Assembly (NCBI GenBank): GCA_045837725.1
Contig: JBEWZL010000075.1
Coordinates: forward strand, 1 to 64,000
Direction: 5' to 3'
Origin: Vermamoeba vermiformis
Taxonomy: Eukaryota; Tubulinea; Echinamoebida
DNA: 64,000 nucleotides
Below the pieces are notes generated by a model. It ran no database searches. It was not told the origin of the DNA and worked only from the letters and a program-made list of their open reading frames with translations. Both the position numbers and the translations under genes were made by a program. Shown here piece after piece: positions 24,627 through 36,600 of the stretch (the first letter of the stretch is position 1; every line of letters starts with the position of its first letter).

Positions 24627-25354
24627 TTAATAATTATTTAATATGTAATAAACCAAATATGGTAATTAAGATCCACCGCGAGCTCAAATTCGAGCTTAAA
24701 CTTAGGAATGTACATCTCGTTAATAAATAATAAAGTATCGCGCAGGAGTTTAATCCAAGCAAGCATAGGAGAATTATTCCAGATTAAATTACATGCGAAT
24801 TCCATCACAGCCGGATCTGCAATATAACTGGGTTTAATTATACTATAATGATGTCTTTTACGGAGATCAACTGAGTCGAGATGCCGGTTCGCTCCGTGCC
24901 CGCGAGATTATCGAGCTCTTTGAAGGAAATTTCATGGGAGCATAATTATTTTAATTAATAATTTGATGTCCTTTTATGTCTGTTCAAGAGTAAGCGTCGA
25001 GCAACAACAAAGAGAAGCTTATTGTAGTTAGATTAGCTTGCTGGATATTATTTGGTATATCACTGATAGAAACAACGTTAACGGATTTAATCTGAACCTT
25101 GAAAGAGTTACCAAGCGACAATTAGGACTAATAAAACAGACATATATTACGGGTATGTTTTTACAATTATTAATGGCTGTACATACACTGAAGGAGTAGC
25201 ATACTTCGAGTTTACAAGGATGTGTCCTTCTAAAATTTACTTTGTGCTTTCGTTTGAAATTCACGAGCGTACCTGCGTGGGAGCTACGATTAATATTAAC
25301 CCAATTTAATGCATATTAAATCAAGTTCTTAACGTCTTTTTTTTTGTATTTTAG
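24627..25354. other. Spacer before the RapGAP gene
   Basis: About 730 bp, AT-rich. TTTTAG directly precedes the RapGAP ATG, so a 5'UTR intron probably ends here. No other feature. Confidence 0.5.
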
Positions 25355-27686
25355 ATGTCCCAACCACTGCCAGTGAATTCTCCTAGGCGGAAACGAGCCA
25401 ATACAGAATACTCGTTAAACCAGCTTGTAAGTTGATATTACTGCGCGCAATAATAATAATCACGCATTTGAATTAAGTAATTACCTGATCGAATCTAATT
25501 TTTCCATTCCAGATCGTCACTTTTGAAAATAGTTATATCAAAAATTCAAAGGACGCGAATGCAAATATATCAGAGAACGAATGGAACGAGTTGTTAGTAA
25601 AAGAGACATTGAGAATGAAGAAAAAACCTGCTAAAAGGAAAGCGGGCGATGTCTTTACTTCAGAAAGCTCCGAATTGACTACAGACAATTTCCTTAGTCT
25701 TGACCTAGCGAAAAAGAACAGAAGGATTGAACAGTTGTTGTCGAAAAAAGCGGATTTGAAAGAGGAATTGGAAGAGAAAATTTTGGAAACGATTCCAGAG
25801 CCTAAAACTCTGAAGGTAAGTGTCAAATCATCTTTAGTGTAGTTACTCCGACATATATATTGCAAATTTGTGCCAACACAACAATTTATTTTCAACTTTT
25901 TTGAGCGGCGGGGTTTCAATCCGGATCAAAAGTTTATTCGAGGTCATATATGATTCATCATGATAAATATGGCGCACCTAAACACAAATGCCGTAATATT
26001 TCATATTTTTGTGATACACAAACAGAATCTTTCGATTACGGCCTCCGTTCGAATGTACAATTTTAATTGGTTGCTAATTTGTTCGCTATAATAGGACTAT
26101 GACCTCAAGTCTATGGGCGAGCTTATTATAAAGACTAAGGATGAAGATTGCTTGCTTGAATTAGGCGATTTTGAAACAAATTTTGGCAAACAAGTAGCAG
26201 CGCTGATTATTGAAGTGCCACGCAAGGAGCTGTCAAAATATTATTCTACATTTATCTACGACCAGACTAGTACGTATATAATAGTATTTATAGCTCGTTA
26301 AAAATGCAATATACTGAAATTTATCTTTTTTTTAGACGAGCCGATGATTTTCCTCGGATCTGGCGATAAAACTGGACCAGTTGTCGTGTCTATCGAGGCA
26401 TTAGCAAAAGCAAAGTCAAAAGCACATCTTAGAGCCTTTGTTAGGTCAAAAATGGTAAGAGAACACAACGCAACGTCGGAACCTTTAAACCGGATGTCCA
26501 ACCAGCAGGATTTTTAATTAATCGCTTTTTTTTCAATATTATAGTATGATAAATGGGTATTTATTCCGACGTCAAATAAGAACACGAAAGATATCATCAC
26601 GGCGTTGAAAGAACAAGCGCCTGATTTAGTCGATGTCAAATTTGAAAAGGCTAGAGACTCGCAAATAGGCACAAAATTGTTGAAGCTCGAAGAAGTTTTG
26701 AACGAACGGCCTATGATGAAAGTAGGCGTCATATATATAGCCAAGGGACAGACTAGCGAAGATGAATTTTACGGCAACGGTAAGTTAGATTGTTTGACAC
26801 TCACGCTTGATTTATGAATGAGGACAGTGCACGCTTTAAATTTTGCCTAATATGGAAGGTCAATAACGTTGTCTATTTATAGAACGGGGATCGCCAGCGT
26901 TTGACGAATTTTTGGACTTTTTGGGCGAGAAGATCCAGTTGAAGGGTTGGAACAAGTTTGCTGGCGGTCTGGATACTCAAGGTATATTATATATACTACA
27001 GTTATATTATAGGTGCCTAATATGATCTTCGCAGAAAATCTTACGGGCATTAACTCGTATTTTACTGAGTTCGCGCACTTCCAAATCATGTTCCACGTGT
27101 CAACTTTGTTGCCCTGGAGTAAACTAGATACGCAACAGGTACGTCATAATAGGCACCTATATTCATATACTTATCGGGTATGATAAATAGGTCGAAAAGA
27201 AGCGACATATTGGCAATGACATTGTGACGATTGTGTTCGTGGATCCGGGCCATTATTTCGATCCCTCGTGGATTGTATCAGACTTTTTGCATATATTCCT
27301 CGTTATATCGCCACTGATGGACGAGAAAGACAAAAACAAAGTGATTGGATATCGGTAAGTGAACGTGATATTGAATGGATTGAACGAGAACTAATTGTTC
27401 CGCTTTGTCAATTTGTAGAATGTCAGTTGCAACTAGACCTAACGTGCGACCTTTCGGCCCTCGAGTTCCGTTCCCCAACACATTTGTTAAGAATGATGAC
27501 TTCCGAAATTTCTTATTGACTAAAGGTACGTTGAGAAAGATCCGATCTGCTTGAAGAAATTGTTCTAACGCGATTTTATTAGTGATCAACTCTGAAGCAG
27601 CTGCTTTGCAGGCTCCTGCGTTCAAAGAGAAGATTAAGCGAACCAAAGACGCATTTTTGAAAGAGCTGATCAAGGCTAACAAATAA
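25355..27686 (+). CDS. Rap GTPase-activating protein
   Basis: Stimulates GTP hydrolysis by Rap, controlling adhesion and the cytoskeleton. The N-terminal region has NSPRRKRANTEYS, a basic patch and a short coiled coil (KNRRIEQLLSKKADLKEELE). The Rap/Ran-GAP domain follows: GINSYFTEFAHFQIMFHVST, LLPWSKLDTQQ and the catalytic block KKRHIGNDIVTIVFVDPG, with the Asn that acts as the Rap1GAP 'thumb'. Then IVSDFLHIFLVISPL and a tail with RPFGPRVPFPNTFVKNDDFR, typical of the family. The domain is preceded by EAL-type repeats also seen in Rap1GAP. About nine short introns. No GoLoco or PDZ domain seen. Active-site residues look intact. Confidence 0.88.
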
Positions 27687-27911
27687 TAAGAAATTTTTTT
27701 GCTTGGCTGTTATTTAATATCTCCTTATTGTATTTGTAATTGTAACATAGTATCACTACCTCGTCAACGACAAATAAAGGTGTCTTTTATTCGTACCGTG
27801 GCTTAACAACAGCGTGACTTAACCACATCCAAAACTGAAATTGTTCGCGAATTTGATTTATTTGTGTATTCCATGTGCAAAGGCGAATGTAGAGCAAAAA
27901 AATTATAACAG

Positions 27912-30710
27912 ATGAATAGAGTCAAAGATGAGAAAGGACTCGAAAATAAGCCTGGGCAGAATAACTGTTTTCTCAACGTTGTAATCCAAAGTTTGTGGCA
28001 TATTGAAGAACTCCGGAGTTTGATCAACCAAACGGATCAACATAGCCACAATAAGATTTGCATATTGTGCTCGTTGAAGGTAAGGGGATTGTTCTCGATC
28101 CCGTTTATTCGAAATAACACAATAAATATTGCAAATTCGATTTTTGAGCTTACAATCGTATATAAAATTGAAATTATGATATTATAATCATTATAAGAAT
28201 TATTTATGCATTAATTAGTACTTTTAAATCTATTCTAGCTTTTTTTTGAGGCAAATTTCCATTAATTTTTGATCTCTACTTTTTCTAGACAATATTCGTT
28301 GAATTCGAGCACCTAGAAGACGAAACATTATCACCCAGCTGCTTAAGAAAATCTTTAAATGATGCATTTGCAGAAACCGGTCGATTCAAACTTGGTAGTC
28401 TTGTAAGCAGATCTGCTTGTACCTCAAAACTCCAAACGACGCAAATTCTAACCAATCTTATTTGAATAATTATAGGACGATGCAACAGAGGCCTACGTAA
28501 GTGAATTAGGAAATTTGGAAATTCTGATAGTGGATTCGATCAAAAACCACGCCGTGAACTCACCGTTGATTTAGGTTGAAATAATGAATAGTATTCACGG
28601 GGCTCGTCTCCGATTGGCGAGAGGATTGCGATCCGCCTTGTCCCGTACATTCTACGTGCGGTCTAACGACGATTTCGCAGGTACGATCTAAATCCAAATT
28701 GAACTCGAAATTTCCTGGGGTGGTAGAAAAATCCAGAGAGTGTCGATTTATATTTATGATATTTTAATGATATTTTTACTACTATTACCAACCAAGGACA
28801 AAGTTTTTTTCACGAGTTTTCCAGTCTTACAAAGGCAAAAAACAACTCCTAATTATTTAATTTCCCTCCCATTAATTCCTTAATTTTATTTTATAGATCA
28901 ACTGCTTAAAAACAACGTGCGGAACATCTTCAGAACCTGCTGTAGAAAAATCATTGGTTTATTATGCTTACGCGGCTGCTTTAAGGTAAGCCAGTAACAT
29001 TACAAGCTATATTATAATATTATAGAGAATAATTTACTTATTCTTGTTGTTATTTTTGCAGGAAATGCCATGAAGCTTATCCTCGTTACGCTTTTGATAA
29101 ATTACTCAAAAAGAGTAACGAAGACCAGCGGGCTTGTACGAACGAGGTAGGCTTTCCTTTTGAATATAAGCATCTATATATATCTTTATATTAATATTTC
29201 ACGCAGGCATGTCGAGCAATGACCTACGTGTCAAAGTACGCGGTCAGTCAGCCGAGTGTTTTGGCCATTGCGCTGGCTTGGGACAGTGCGCAGCCAGCAC
29301 CGCAAGAAATCACGGACATTTTGAATTTGATTCAAATCGAAGTCAATTTACGACACATGTTCTCGCGGACAGAGGACTGCACTTATCGATTGAAGGGACT
29401 GATTTGTTACTATGGCTTGCATTACGCTGCTTATTTTTACAACAGTTCTATCAAGAAGTGGATTTATCTCGACGACACCATCGTCAAAGAGGTAAGCACG
29501 AGTTATAATAAGATTATCTATTGTTATAATAGTCACGTAAAGTGTCATGATGGCGAGCTTCGTTTTGACACTTTTTGACACGTAGGTCGGATCCCTTTGG
29601 AAAGATGTCAAAGAGAAGTGCAAGGCGGGTCATTTCCAACCGAGCATGTTGTTCTACGAGAAATTCAATCCCGCGCGTGAAGACATGTTCTATCAGCCCT
29701 CGGAGACGGATTTTCTCGAGATCTCGCAACTGAATGGTAACTTGTCGCGCAGCAAGGTGTTCATCAACGAGATTCAACGACAACCATTCTATCCGCCCTC
29801 GCAGCCAGTAGCCGCTGCCGAACATCCCAAGTTCCAGCCACGTGATGTCTTTGCGACTATTCAGAATCAAATGGCTTTTGCGCGCAGTCCTGAGCAGCAA
29901 TTGACGAACGGACACGCTAACGGCCATTCAATGAACAGCAATGCCGAGCGACGCGGAATTAAACGGCGGCGAAGATATTCCGACGAGTACACGCACATCC
30001 CGCTTGACGAGTACAAAGAGCACGCGTTGAATGGCAGTTCCACGCTAGGCGAGTCTGAGGGCGGAATATTATCGTTCTTGGATTCTCCGACTGCTTCAGT
30101 GAACGGCACCAATGGCGTTTCTAATGGCACGAACGGGACCAATCACGAATTGGATCTGTCAAAGAGCACGCCAAGCCACACGTTCAATGGCCTCGTGTCG
30201 GTCACAGGGGCCACTAGCAATCTCAGTCAATCGACTATTCCTGATTTCGTGAACATTAACAATCCATTCGACTTCACGCCAAATTTGGAAAATTTCTCGA
30301 GATCTGTCATTGACACGACGAATCACGAGTCATTTTCTATTTGGAGGCCGTTGAAGGCGTTCAAAAGGTTCTTGTTCCAAACACCTGGCTCAACTGTGGA
30401 TCGAGCTAATGGCACCGATAAGAACGGCCATGCGAATGGTCATTCGAACGGATCCACGAATGGCGAGTACTTTATGGACACGGAGAAAACGGACAATAAT
30501 GGATATTTGCCCGAAGACTCGAATTTCAATAAGAAGATGGAGGGATCGCCTACTACAAACAATTTTGAATTCTTTCGAGACCGTCAGAATTCACCGAATA
30601 AGCCACTGGACAAGTCGTTTTATGGCACGCACACATTTCACTCGGGTTTGGGACGACGGAAAAGTCAGTTCTTGTCGCCGCAGGCTTATGCACAAGTCAA
30701 CGAAGACTAA
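27912..30710 (+). CDS. USP53/54-type ubiquitin hydrolase with long disordered tail
   Basis: The N-terminus has the USP53/54 Cys box: KGLENKPGQNNCFLNVVIQS with catalytic Cys19, then HNKICILCSLK and DDATEAYVEIMNSIHG. A zinc-finger insert follows (CDPPCPVHSTCG ... CLKTTCGTSSEP), then CYYGLHYAAYFYNSSIKKWI with the catalytic His, and LDDTIVKE-VGSLWKDVKEKC. The C-terminal 300 residues are Asn/Gly/Ser-rich and disordered, with repeats such as NGTNGVSNGTNGTN. Human USP53/54 were long thought inactive; here both Cys and His are present. The reading frame slips by one base at a GGGG run (28599-28602) between SIHG and the zinc finger; the intact family motifs on both sides suggest a sequencing error or a recent mutation. 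About eight introns. Confidence 0.82.
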
Positions 30711-30855
30711 GCGAATGTAATATAGTACCTTCAAAATAACCTCTTGTTAATAGTTGTTGTACAAAGTTTGTAAATTAAACAGATCTGGTTTGTGACGAAA
30801 GAAAAAAAAAAAACAAACCAACTTGTTTATAACTCAAAAGCGTCGTCTTTTTTAT

Positions 30856-32713
30856 TCAAAATAACGTCTTATTTAGCCCTCTATATGTCTCTAATCGTTC
30901 AGCTATTCTCTTGTTGTCCCAAACTAAATAATGATTGAATCTCTCGGCAATCTCGCCAGCTAAAGCAAAGTTATTTTCTTGTTAGAGCGTTCGAATATGA
31001 AGGTTTAAGGCGTACCTTTAGCAGGTCTTAATAGCACAACGTCACCAATATCAAGTTGCACTGATGCATTCACTTTGAGCGGTGTTTGAACTTCACCAAA
31101 GCCCTCGTCTGGATACGTCTTCAAGCCGCGAGGTAAGAATGCTTGCGGTAACTTGTCGGGGCTAGCAGGACCACTATAAAAAATATTATTGTTAAAATTA
31201 TCATAGAAGTAAATCGTGCCTACCTTGCTACAAAGCCGCCACTTTGACAGACCACGACATCATTCTCAGGAATTCTCGTTACGCGCAGCGCATAAGCAAA
31301 GGCGGGGAGGCACTTGTTATTGCGATAATAATCAAATAGTGTGCTTTGTAAGAACCCTGACCCCGCTGTAACCTATCGCATGAAAGTCAAATAAATGTTA
31401 TTGACACGTGACATTTGACACTTACCTCAGTAATCCAGGGCTCTTGACTGGTCGATATCAACGAGCCAGTACCGCCTCCGTTAAATATTTCAAGCTTTAC
31501 ATTCTCTCTTTGCAAGTACGAGGCTATCAATCGTCTTTTTCGTGCGCTCATGTAGATCGATAACTTCTTGACGGCCCAGATTCCAATCGCAAATATTTTT
31601 GACACGAAAGGTGTTTTGTCGGGCAGTCCTGCAACTTGTGCCTATTTCTCGGTTAAAATGATACCGCGGAAGTTGTTATCATTCACGTACTTCGTAGCCC
31701 ATGACACCTGTCAATTGACAGTGTTTCGAGTACTTTATGATAAAGTCAGCGACAGATCTAAAGTCTCTGAATGATCTGATCGGCGATCGATGCACACCTA
31801 AGTCATATTTAGCTGTTTTTAAGTGATATAAAGTAGACTAGCCTTACCCAGGTGAATGCAATCAAACACGCGCAATGACATGTCAACGTCCAAGCACAGT
31901 TTGATCTTATTGGTGAGTTGTTTGTCCGGATAAAGATTGTTCCATTCATCGTACGCGTGATCAATCATGTGCACGTGCTCTTCACTGTCAATCATCAAAG
32001 TGATATTTTGGGTCTTGTGACCGAGTTCGAAGAATTCAAAAAGTTCAGCTGAGGGTTAAATGTCGTTAGTTTTTGACACTTTGACAGGTGTCACTGGTTA
32101 ATAATGTCACGTGCCTTTCTCAGCAGTTGGATAGCCCATCAAAATATCGTTGAATTTGTACTCTTTAACGAGCCAGCAAGCCTCTCTGAGATTGTAGCAC
32201 ATGAGGCCTTGAAATCTCGTGCCAAGTTCTTTGGCGATCAGTTGCATCAAACCAGGAACTCGAACTGACTACATGTAATAAGTTACATATTAATAAAGCT
32301 CATAATGTTTTTGTAGCAGTACCTTGGAAGCTAATCGAAGTTTTTTGTTGTATTTTTCACAAATGGATCTAATGATACCAATGTTATGCACTAGGTTTGA
32401 CTTATGTACAACCATAGCTGGTAATATTTCTTCTGATAATTGAATGGCTAAATATAGATCTCTCAGATTCCAGTTGTCACTTTCGTAAGGAGTCTGAAAA
32501 TTAAAAAATTAATTAACCAAAAATCAAACAAAGCAGAGACTCTCGTAGCAATATATAACCGACCTTTAGTCTTCTCGAAAATATATTCCTGAATTTTTGG
32601 AGAAAGAACGAGAGTAAAATGATCCCAAGCGAAACGGATCTGTAGACCAGCTGCAAGAATACAGAAAACATGATGATAATTATATATTACAATATTAGAT
32701 GTACATGAGGCAT
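30856..32713 (-). CDS. PLP-dependent amino acid deaminase/aldolase (alanine racemase N-fold)
   Basis: D-threonine aldolase / D-serine dehydratase-like enzyme. Family blocks: PAMVVHKSNLVHNIGIIRSI; KLRLASKSVRVPGLMQLIAK with the PLP-binding Lys; LCLDVDMSLRVFD; FNGGGTGSLISTSQEPWITE, the phosphate-binding Gly loop and 'xxTEv' motif; FAYALRVTRIPENDVVVCQ; FLPRGLKTYPDEGFGEVQTP; and the C-terminal DIGDVVLLRPAKAGEIAERF, with metal/active-site residues near the end. Substrate is unknown but likely a D- or beta-hydroxy amino acid. One intron (32049-32114) has a GC donor (AAAG/GCACGT). The first exon is uncertain: an ATG at 32713 exists, but phases to the next exon are not clean. Ends convergent with the USP gene. 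Confidence 0.8.
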
Positions 32714-32800
32714 TGTGGTCAAAATATACAAGTTGTTAATGAATACCAAAAAAGATTTATTCTGTGAACAGCATTCTTGTCAATAAAACATCCGTAATAT

Positions 32801-33406
32801 TCAGTAAATAAGCAGGTCGTATTTGCATTGGTTCTCTGTATTGAACCAATCATCCTCTATTGAATCAGAAAGGAAGGAAAGATCAGGCAGATCTGGTTCC
32901 GGTTCAGGTGGTGCAGTGGATCGAGGCGGAGCAATCAAAAGCAGCGAGTAGACAGTGTCGCTTGCCATAGTCTTTTGTTTAGGACCAACAAAGTACTCGT
33001 ACATACATATGTTTAGGGGCCTGAATTCCTTCTTAGCGCTGTAGATGATTTTTTGATCCCCAATGCCAGATGTGACGTGCTTTTGGTGACCAGAGCAGTT
33101 CTCGAACGGAAATATACGACCTCCTTGTTTTTTAAACATCACGGATGTCTTTTTGACATAGAACCCAGGGCGTGTATTGTTGTTGTAGGCCAAATCCACG
33201 GACAGTCGCGGACCAAACAGTTGCACAGCCCTAGCAAGGTCTTTCAGAATATGTTCGTTATCTTTGTTGAACTGCGTTGGATCGGCATTGCGAAGGGTGT
33301 ACAACAGCTGGGCATACATTTCCTCTAGATCAAGGCTTTTGTCCGGGACTACTTAAAAAGTAAGAAAAGATCCATACACCAATTCAAAACCCTTACCAGG
33401 CTCCAT
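32801..33406 (-). CDS. Unknown protein, about 180 residues
   Basis: No family recognised. Two exons: MEP, then VVPDKSLDLEEMYAQLLYTL. Predicted helical start, then beta-rich middle (GPRLSVDLAYNNNTRPGFYV, KKQGGRIFPF, KIIYSAKKEFRPLNICMYEYF), then a Pro/Glu linker and an acidic C-terminus with Phe/Leu/Trp (LPDLSFLSDSIEDDWFN) resembling a short interaction or activation motif. Placed just upstream of the PLP enzyme on the same strand. Long open frame and sensible intron support a real gene. Confidence 0.55.
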
Positions 33407-33670
33407 ACAAGCAAGAGTAATAAGATAATGAAATTGTTATTTTGTGATATGTTCTTTTGCGGCGGTGATTGGTAATAATAGCGCATGGTTTCATCGCTTT
33501 TTATGTCGTTCTTTTGGAAATTTTATCAAGTTTATGCGGTCCGCGGACGGATTACTAAATTTAGAAAAGAATCTGTGCAATGATGACGAAGTTTCGAGTT
33601 TATATACAACATTAATTATTATTCACACTTACAGTTTCTCATTGAGCCAAAATGATATATTTTCGCGTTC

Positions 33671-36600
33671 TTATTTGACTCTATTAACAAAAAAGTTGAT
33701 GCATGTCACGTGATAGAGCTCATCCTGTTGCATCCAATGACACGTTCGCGAGTCATACGCATTGACACGTGTCATACATAAACGGCAGAATCGCTCGCTA
33801 TTCGGTGCGTGTAGCTCATCATCCGCGGACAATTTTTCACCAGGGACCACAATCTATTCAGTGAATATGCATTAGATCAATAAGACCTTCATAAGCACCA
33901 GTCAATACGTACTTGATCGAGGCCAAGGGACTTTGCCTTCTCGCACAAACTCTTCCATTTGTGCGGAGTTTGATCGATCAAAAATGGCAATGAAGCGGCC
34001 ATAGGACTCGCCATAGTGTTGTACTTGTTGGTGTCCTTGGCAATCGTGCGAAGTATGCGCGAGATGACGGTGTAGATCTGATTCAAGGCTGCAAAGTAAG
34101 TCTTGATCTTTTCAGTCTTCATCACCTTGTTCAGAATGTCGAGTTCTTTGGCGGCTTCGTGCTGCTTGTTGACATTTTCCAGGAACTCTGTCGCACGACT
34201 GAACTCCTCGTTAGCTTTCTCAAGACTTTGTTGCCATCTAGCATAGATTAGTTATTGAAAAAGCTCAAAAATGACACGTGTCAAACTTACTTGTAGACGT
34301 CACCAGCAGTGACCGTAGGTTGCTTGACTTGAACTTTAGGCTCTTCAGTACTGCTAGTTTTCTCGCTCGTCTCAAGTCCAAGGGAGAATGATGCTGTTGT
34401 TGAGGAGGTCTTAGGACCCTCGAAGAATAAATGAGCTGACAGCTGCGAAGAGGAGCTGAACGGCAATTCAACGCGTGGCACTGACGGACTCGACTTTGGT
34501 GCCTCTTCAACAGGTGCTGCCGGCGTTTCTTCGGTCTTAGGTGCAGTCGGGTCGTAAAACGCGAGGAAAGTGCTCTTGGTGAGGGGTTCAGGCTTGGCTG
34601 TCCTGAAGTCAGAGAACTCAAATTCATCGCCAAAAGTGCCGTTCGCTTTCTTCTCCGTGCTTCCGTTCAAGCTCTCCGGAAGAGGGATCGGTGCTTGTGA
34701 CGAGAAAATGTCCAGCAAACTCTTTGGTGGCGGTTGTGCGCTGTCATTTGGTGAGGCTTTGGGCAGTTCCATCAGCAATGACGAGTCACCTTTCTTTGCA
34801 GCAGCAGTGGGTGGATTGGATGGCGTGTTGGAACCGTTGAAGGAGCCAAAGAAATCATCGGCCCCAGCTGAGGACTTCAAATTGCCAGTGTTTGATGGAC
34901 CAGGAATTGTGCCCATAATTGTCGAGCCTCGCTTTGAGCCCGCTCCTTCTTTGACAGCCGTTGTCTTAGTACCATTAGCTGCACCTGTAGTCGCAGCAGT
35001 TTTAGCTGCTGGCACACCTCTTGTGGGCAATGTCGGGGTCTTGGAAATGGTTGGTGTGGACTTGGTGCCGAGTGGTGCCTTGGGCTGTTGTTTGGTTGAC
35101 TGTTGCTTGGTTGGCTGTTGCTTGGTTGGCTGTTGCTTGGTGGTTTGTTGCTTTGTGGTGGCTGTTGTCTTGCTTGACGAGGGACCAATGCCTTGCATCA
35201 CCTTCTTACCACTCGCGGGGGCTGGGGCTTGTGTCTTGCTCGGCTCAGCAGGAATCTTGCCCATGATCACTGTACCACGCTTTGGGTGTGGTCCATCACG
35301 TGGGACCGTGTGCGAAGGTGACTGAGGCGATACTAATCGCGGGGACTCGCCAGACTTCTTCAAGCCGATTATACTCGCGAACAGATCTTCAGTGACTTGC
35401 AAGCCCTTAGTTGATGTGCCCGAAGCAGCTTGTTGAGTAGGAGGACTCGTGTTCGTCGAAGGAATTGAAATGTCGGTCATTGTCGGCCCTGTAGGGAAGT
35501 CCCAGTCTTCAACAGTCGTTGGAGTCACTGCAGCTGGTGTCATTTGAGGCGGGAACATGGGCGTGAGAGGCAACATGACAGGTGTCAATCCAACACCCGT
35601 GGGAAGTGGCTGTGGAGTTGTGCCTGCTGAAACAAAATCGCCCATGTCCTCGTCATCAAACGTCAGCTCTGTCTTTGCTGCCACGGGCGTGGGAGTCTGT
35701 AGTGTGGCTTGTTGCTCGGGCTTGTTATTCTGCGCATCAATCACTTGATACAACAAGTTCATCGAGTCATTCAACATTTCTTCAAGCTGCACGGGCTTAT
35801 CAGATTGAGGCTTCTTCTGCGACTTAATCGACTCGTAGATCGAGAAAAGACTGGATCCAACCGGCGTTGTGCTTGCAGCTTCTACAGGTGTCGAAGGTGT
35901 CAAAGAAACGACAGGTGTCAACGTGGGGGTTGGGAGCGGTGAGTCTTGAGAGCCGGGTGTCAAATTCAATGACACTGTAGCCGTCGCTAATGGCGTTGAC
36001 AATGAGATATTCGGTGATTCTCCTCCGTTGACCTGCAATGTACCAAGAGGCGTAGTTACGTCCAAAGGAACACTCTCGCCAAATCCTGTTGGAGTTGACG
36101 TAGCTGGAACAGAGGGCAATTGGAAACTGGAAAAGAACGAGTCTGCAAGAGCTTGAATATTCAGTGGCATGTCGGTTGATGTATTGGCAACGGATATGGC
36201 AGGCACGGAAGGTGTGAGGCTTTGACTGCTCGATGCGGAGGAAGTGTCATTTGTGCTAAACGGAGAGCTCTGTGGTGATTCCTGAGCCAACATTGTCAGA
36301 GGGTTGTGCGGCTTGAACATTGAGGCATCGCTCTGCGGTGCCATGGTGACAGGTGTCAATGAGCCAGAACTGACAGGAGTATGTGGCTGCTCTGGCATTG
36401 TGAAACCAGCGTGAGGACTTGCATTGTCGGTATGCGACTGATTGTTTGGCATTGAAGGTGATTGGTTAACGGCAGGTTGTTCAATCGGCTTCGAGGCAAT
36501 GGTGTTGACAGCGTTGAGCTCCATCACTGGTGTGACAGGCGTGATTGAAGTCATGACAAGCATAGAAGTAGCCACAGAGGTGTTAGTATGGACAGCAGCT

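Noticed and set aside
28876-28884. TTCCTTAAT branch-like word before a USP intron acceptor
   Set aside because: The intron's donor is GTACGATC, not U12-type; AT-rich introns give this by chance.
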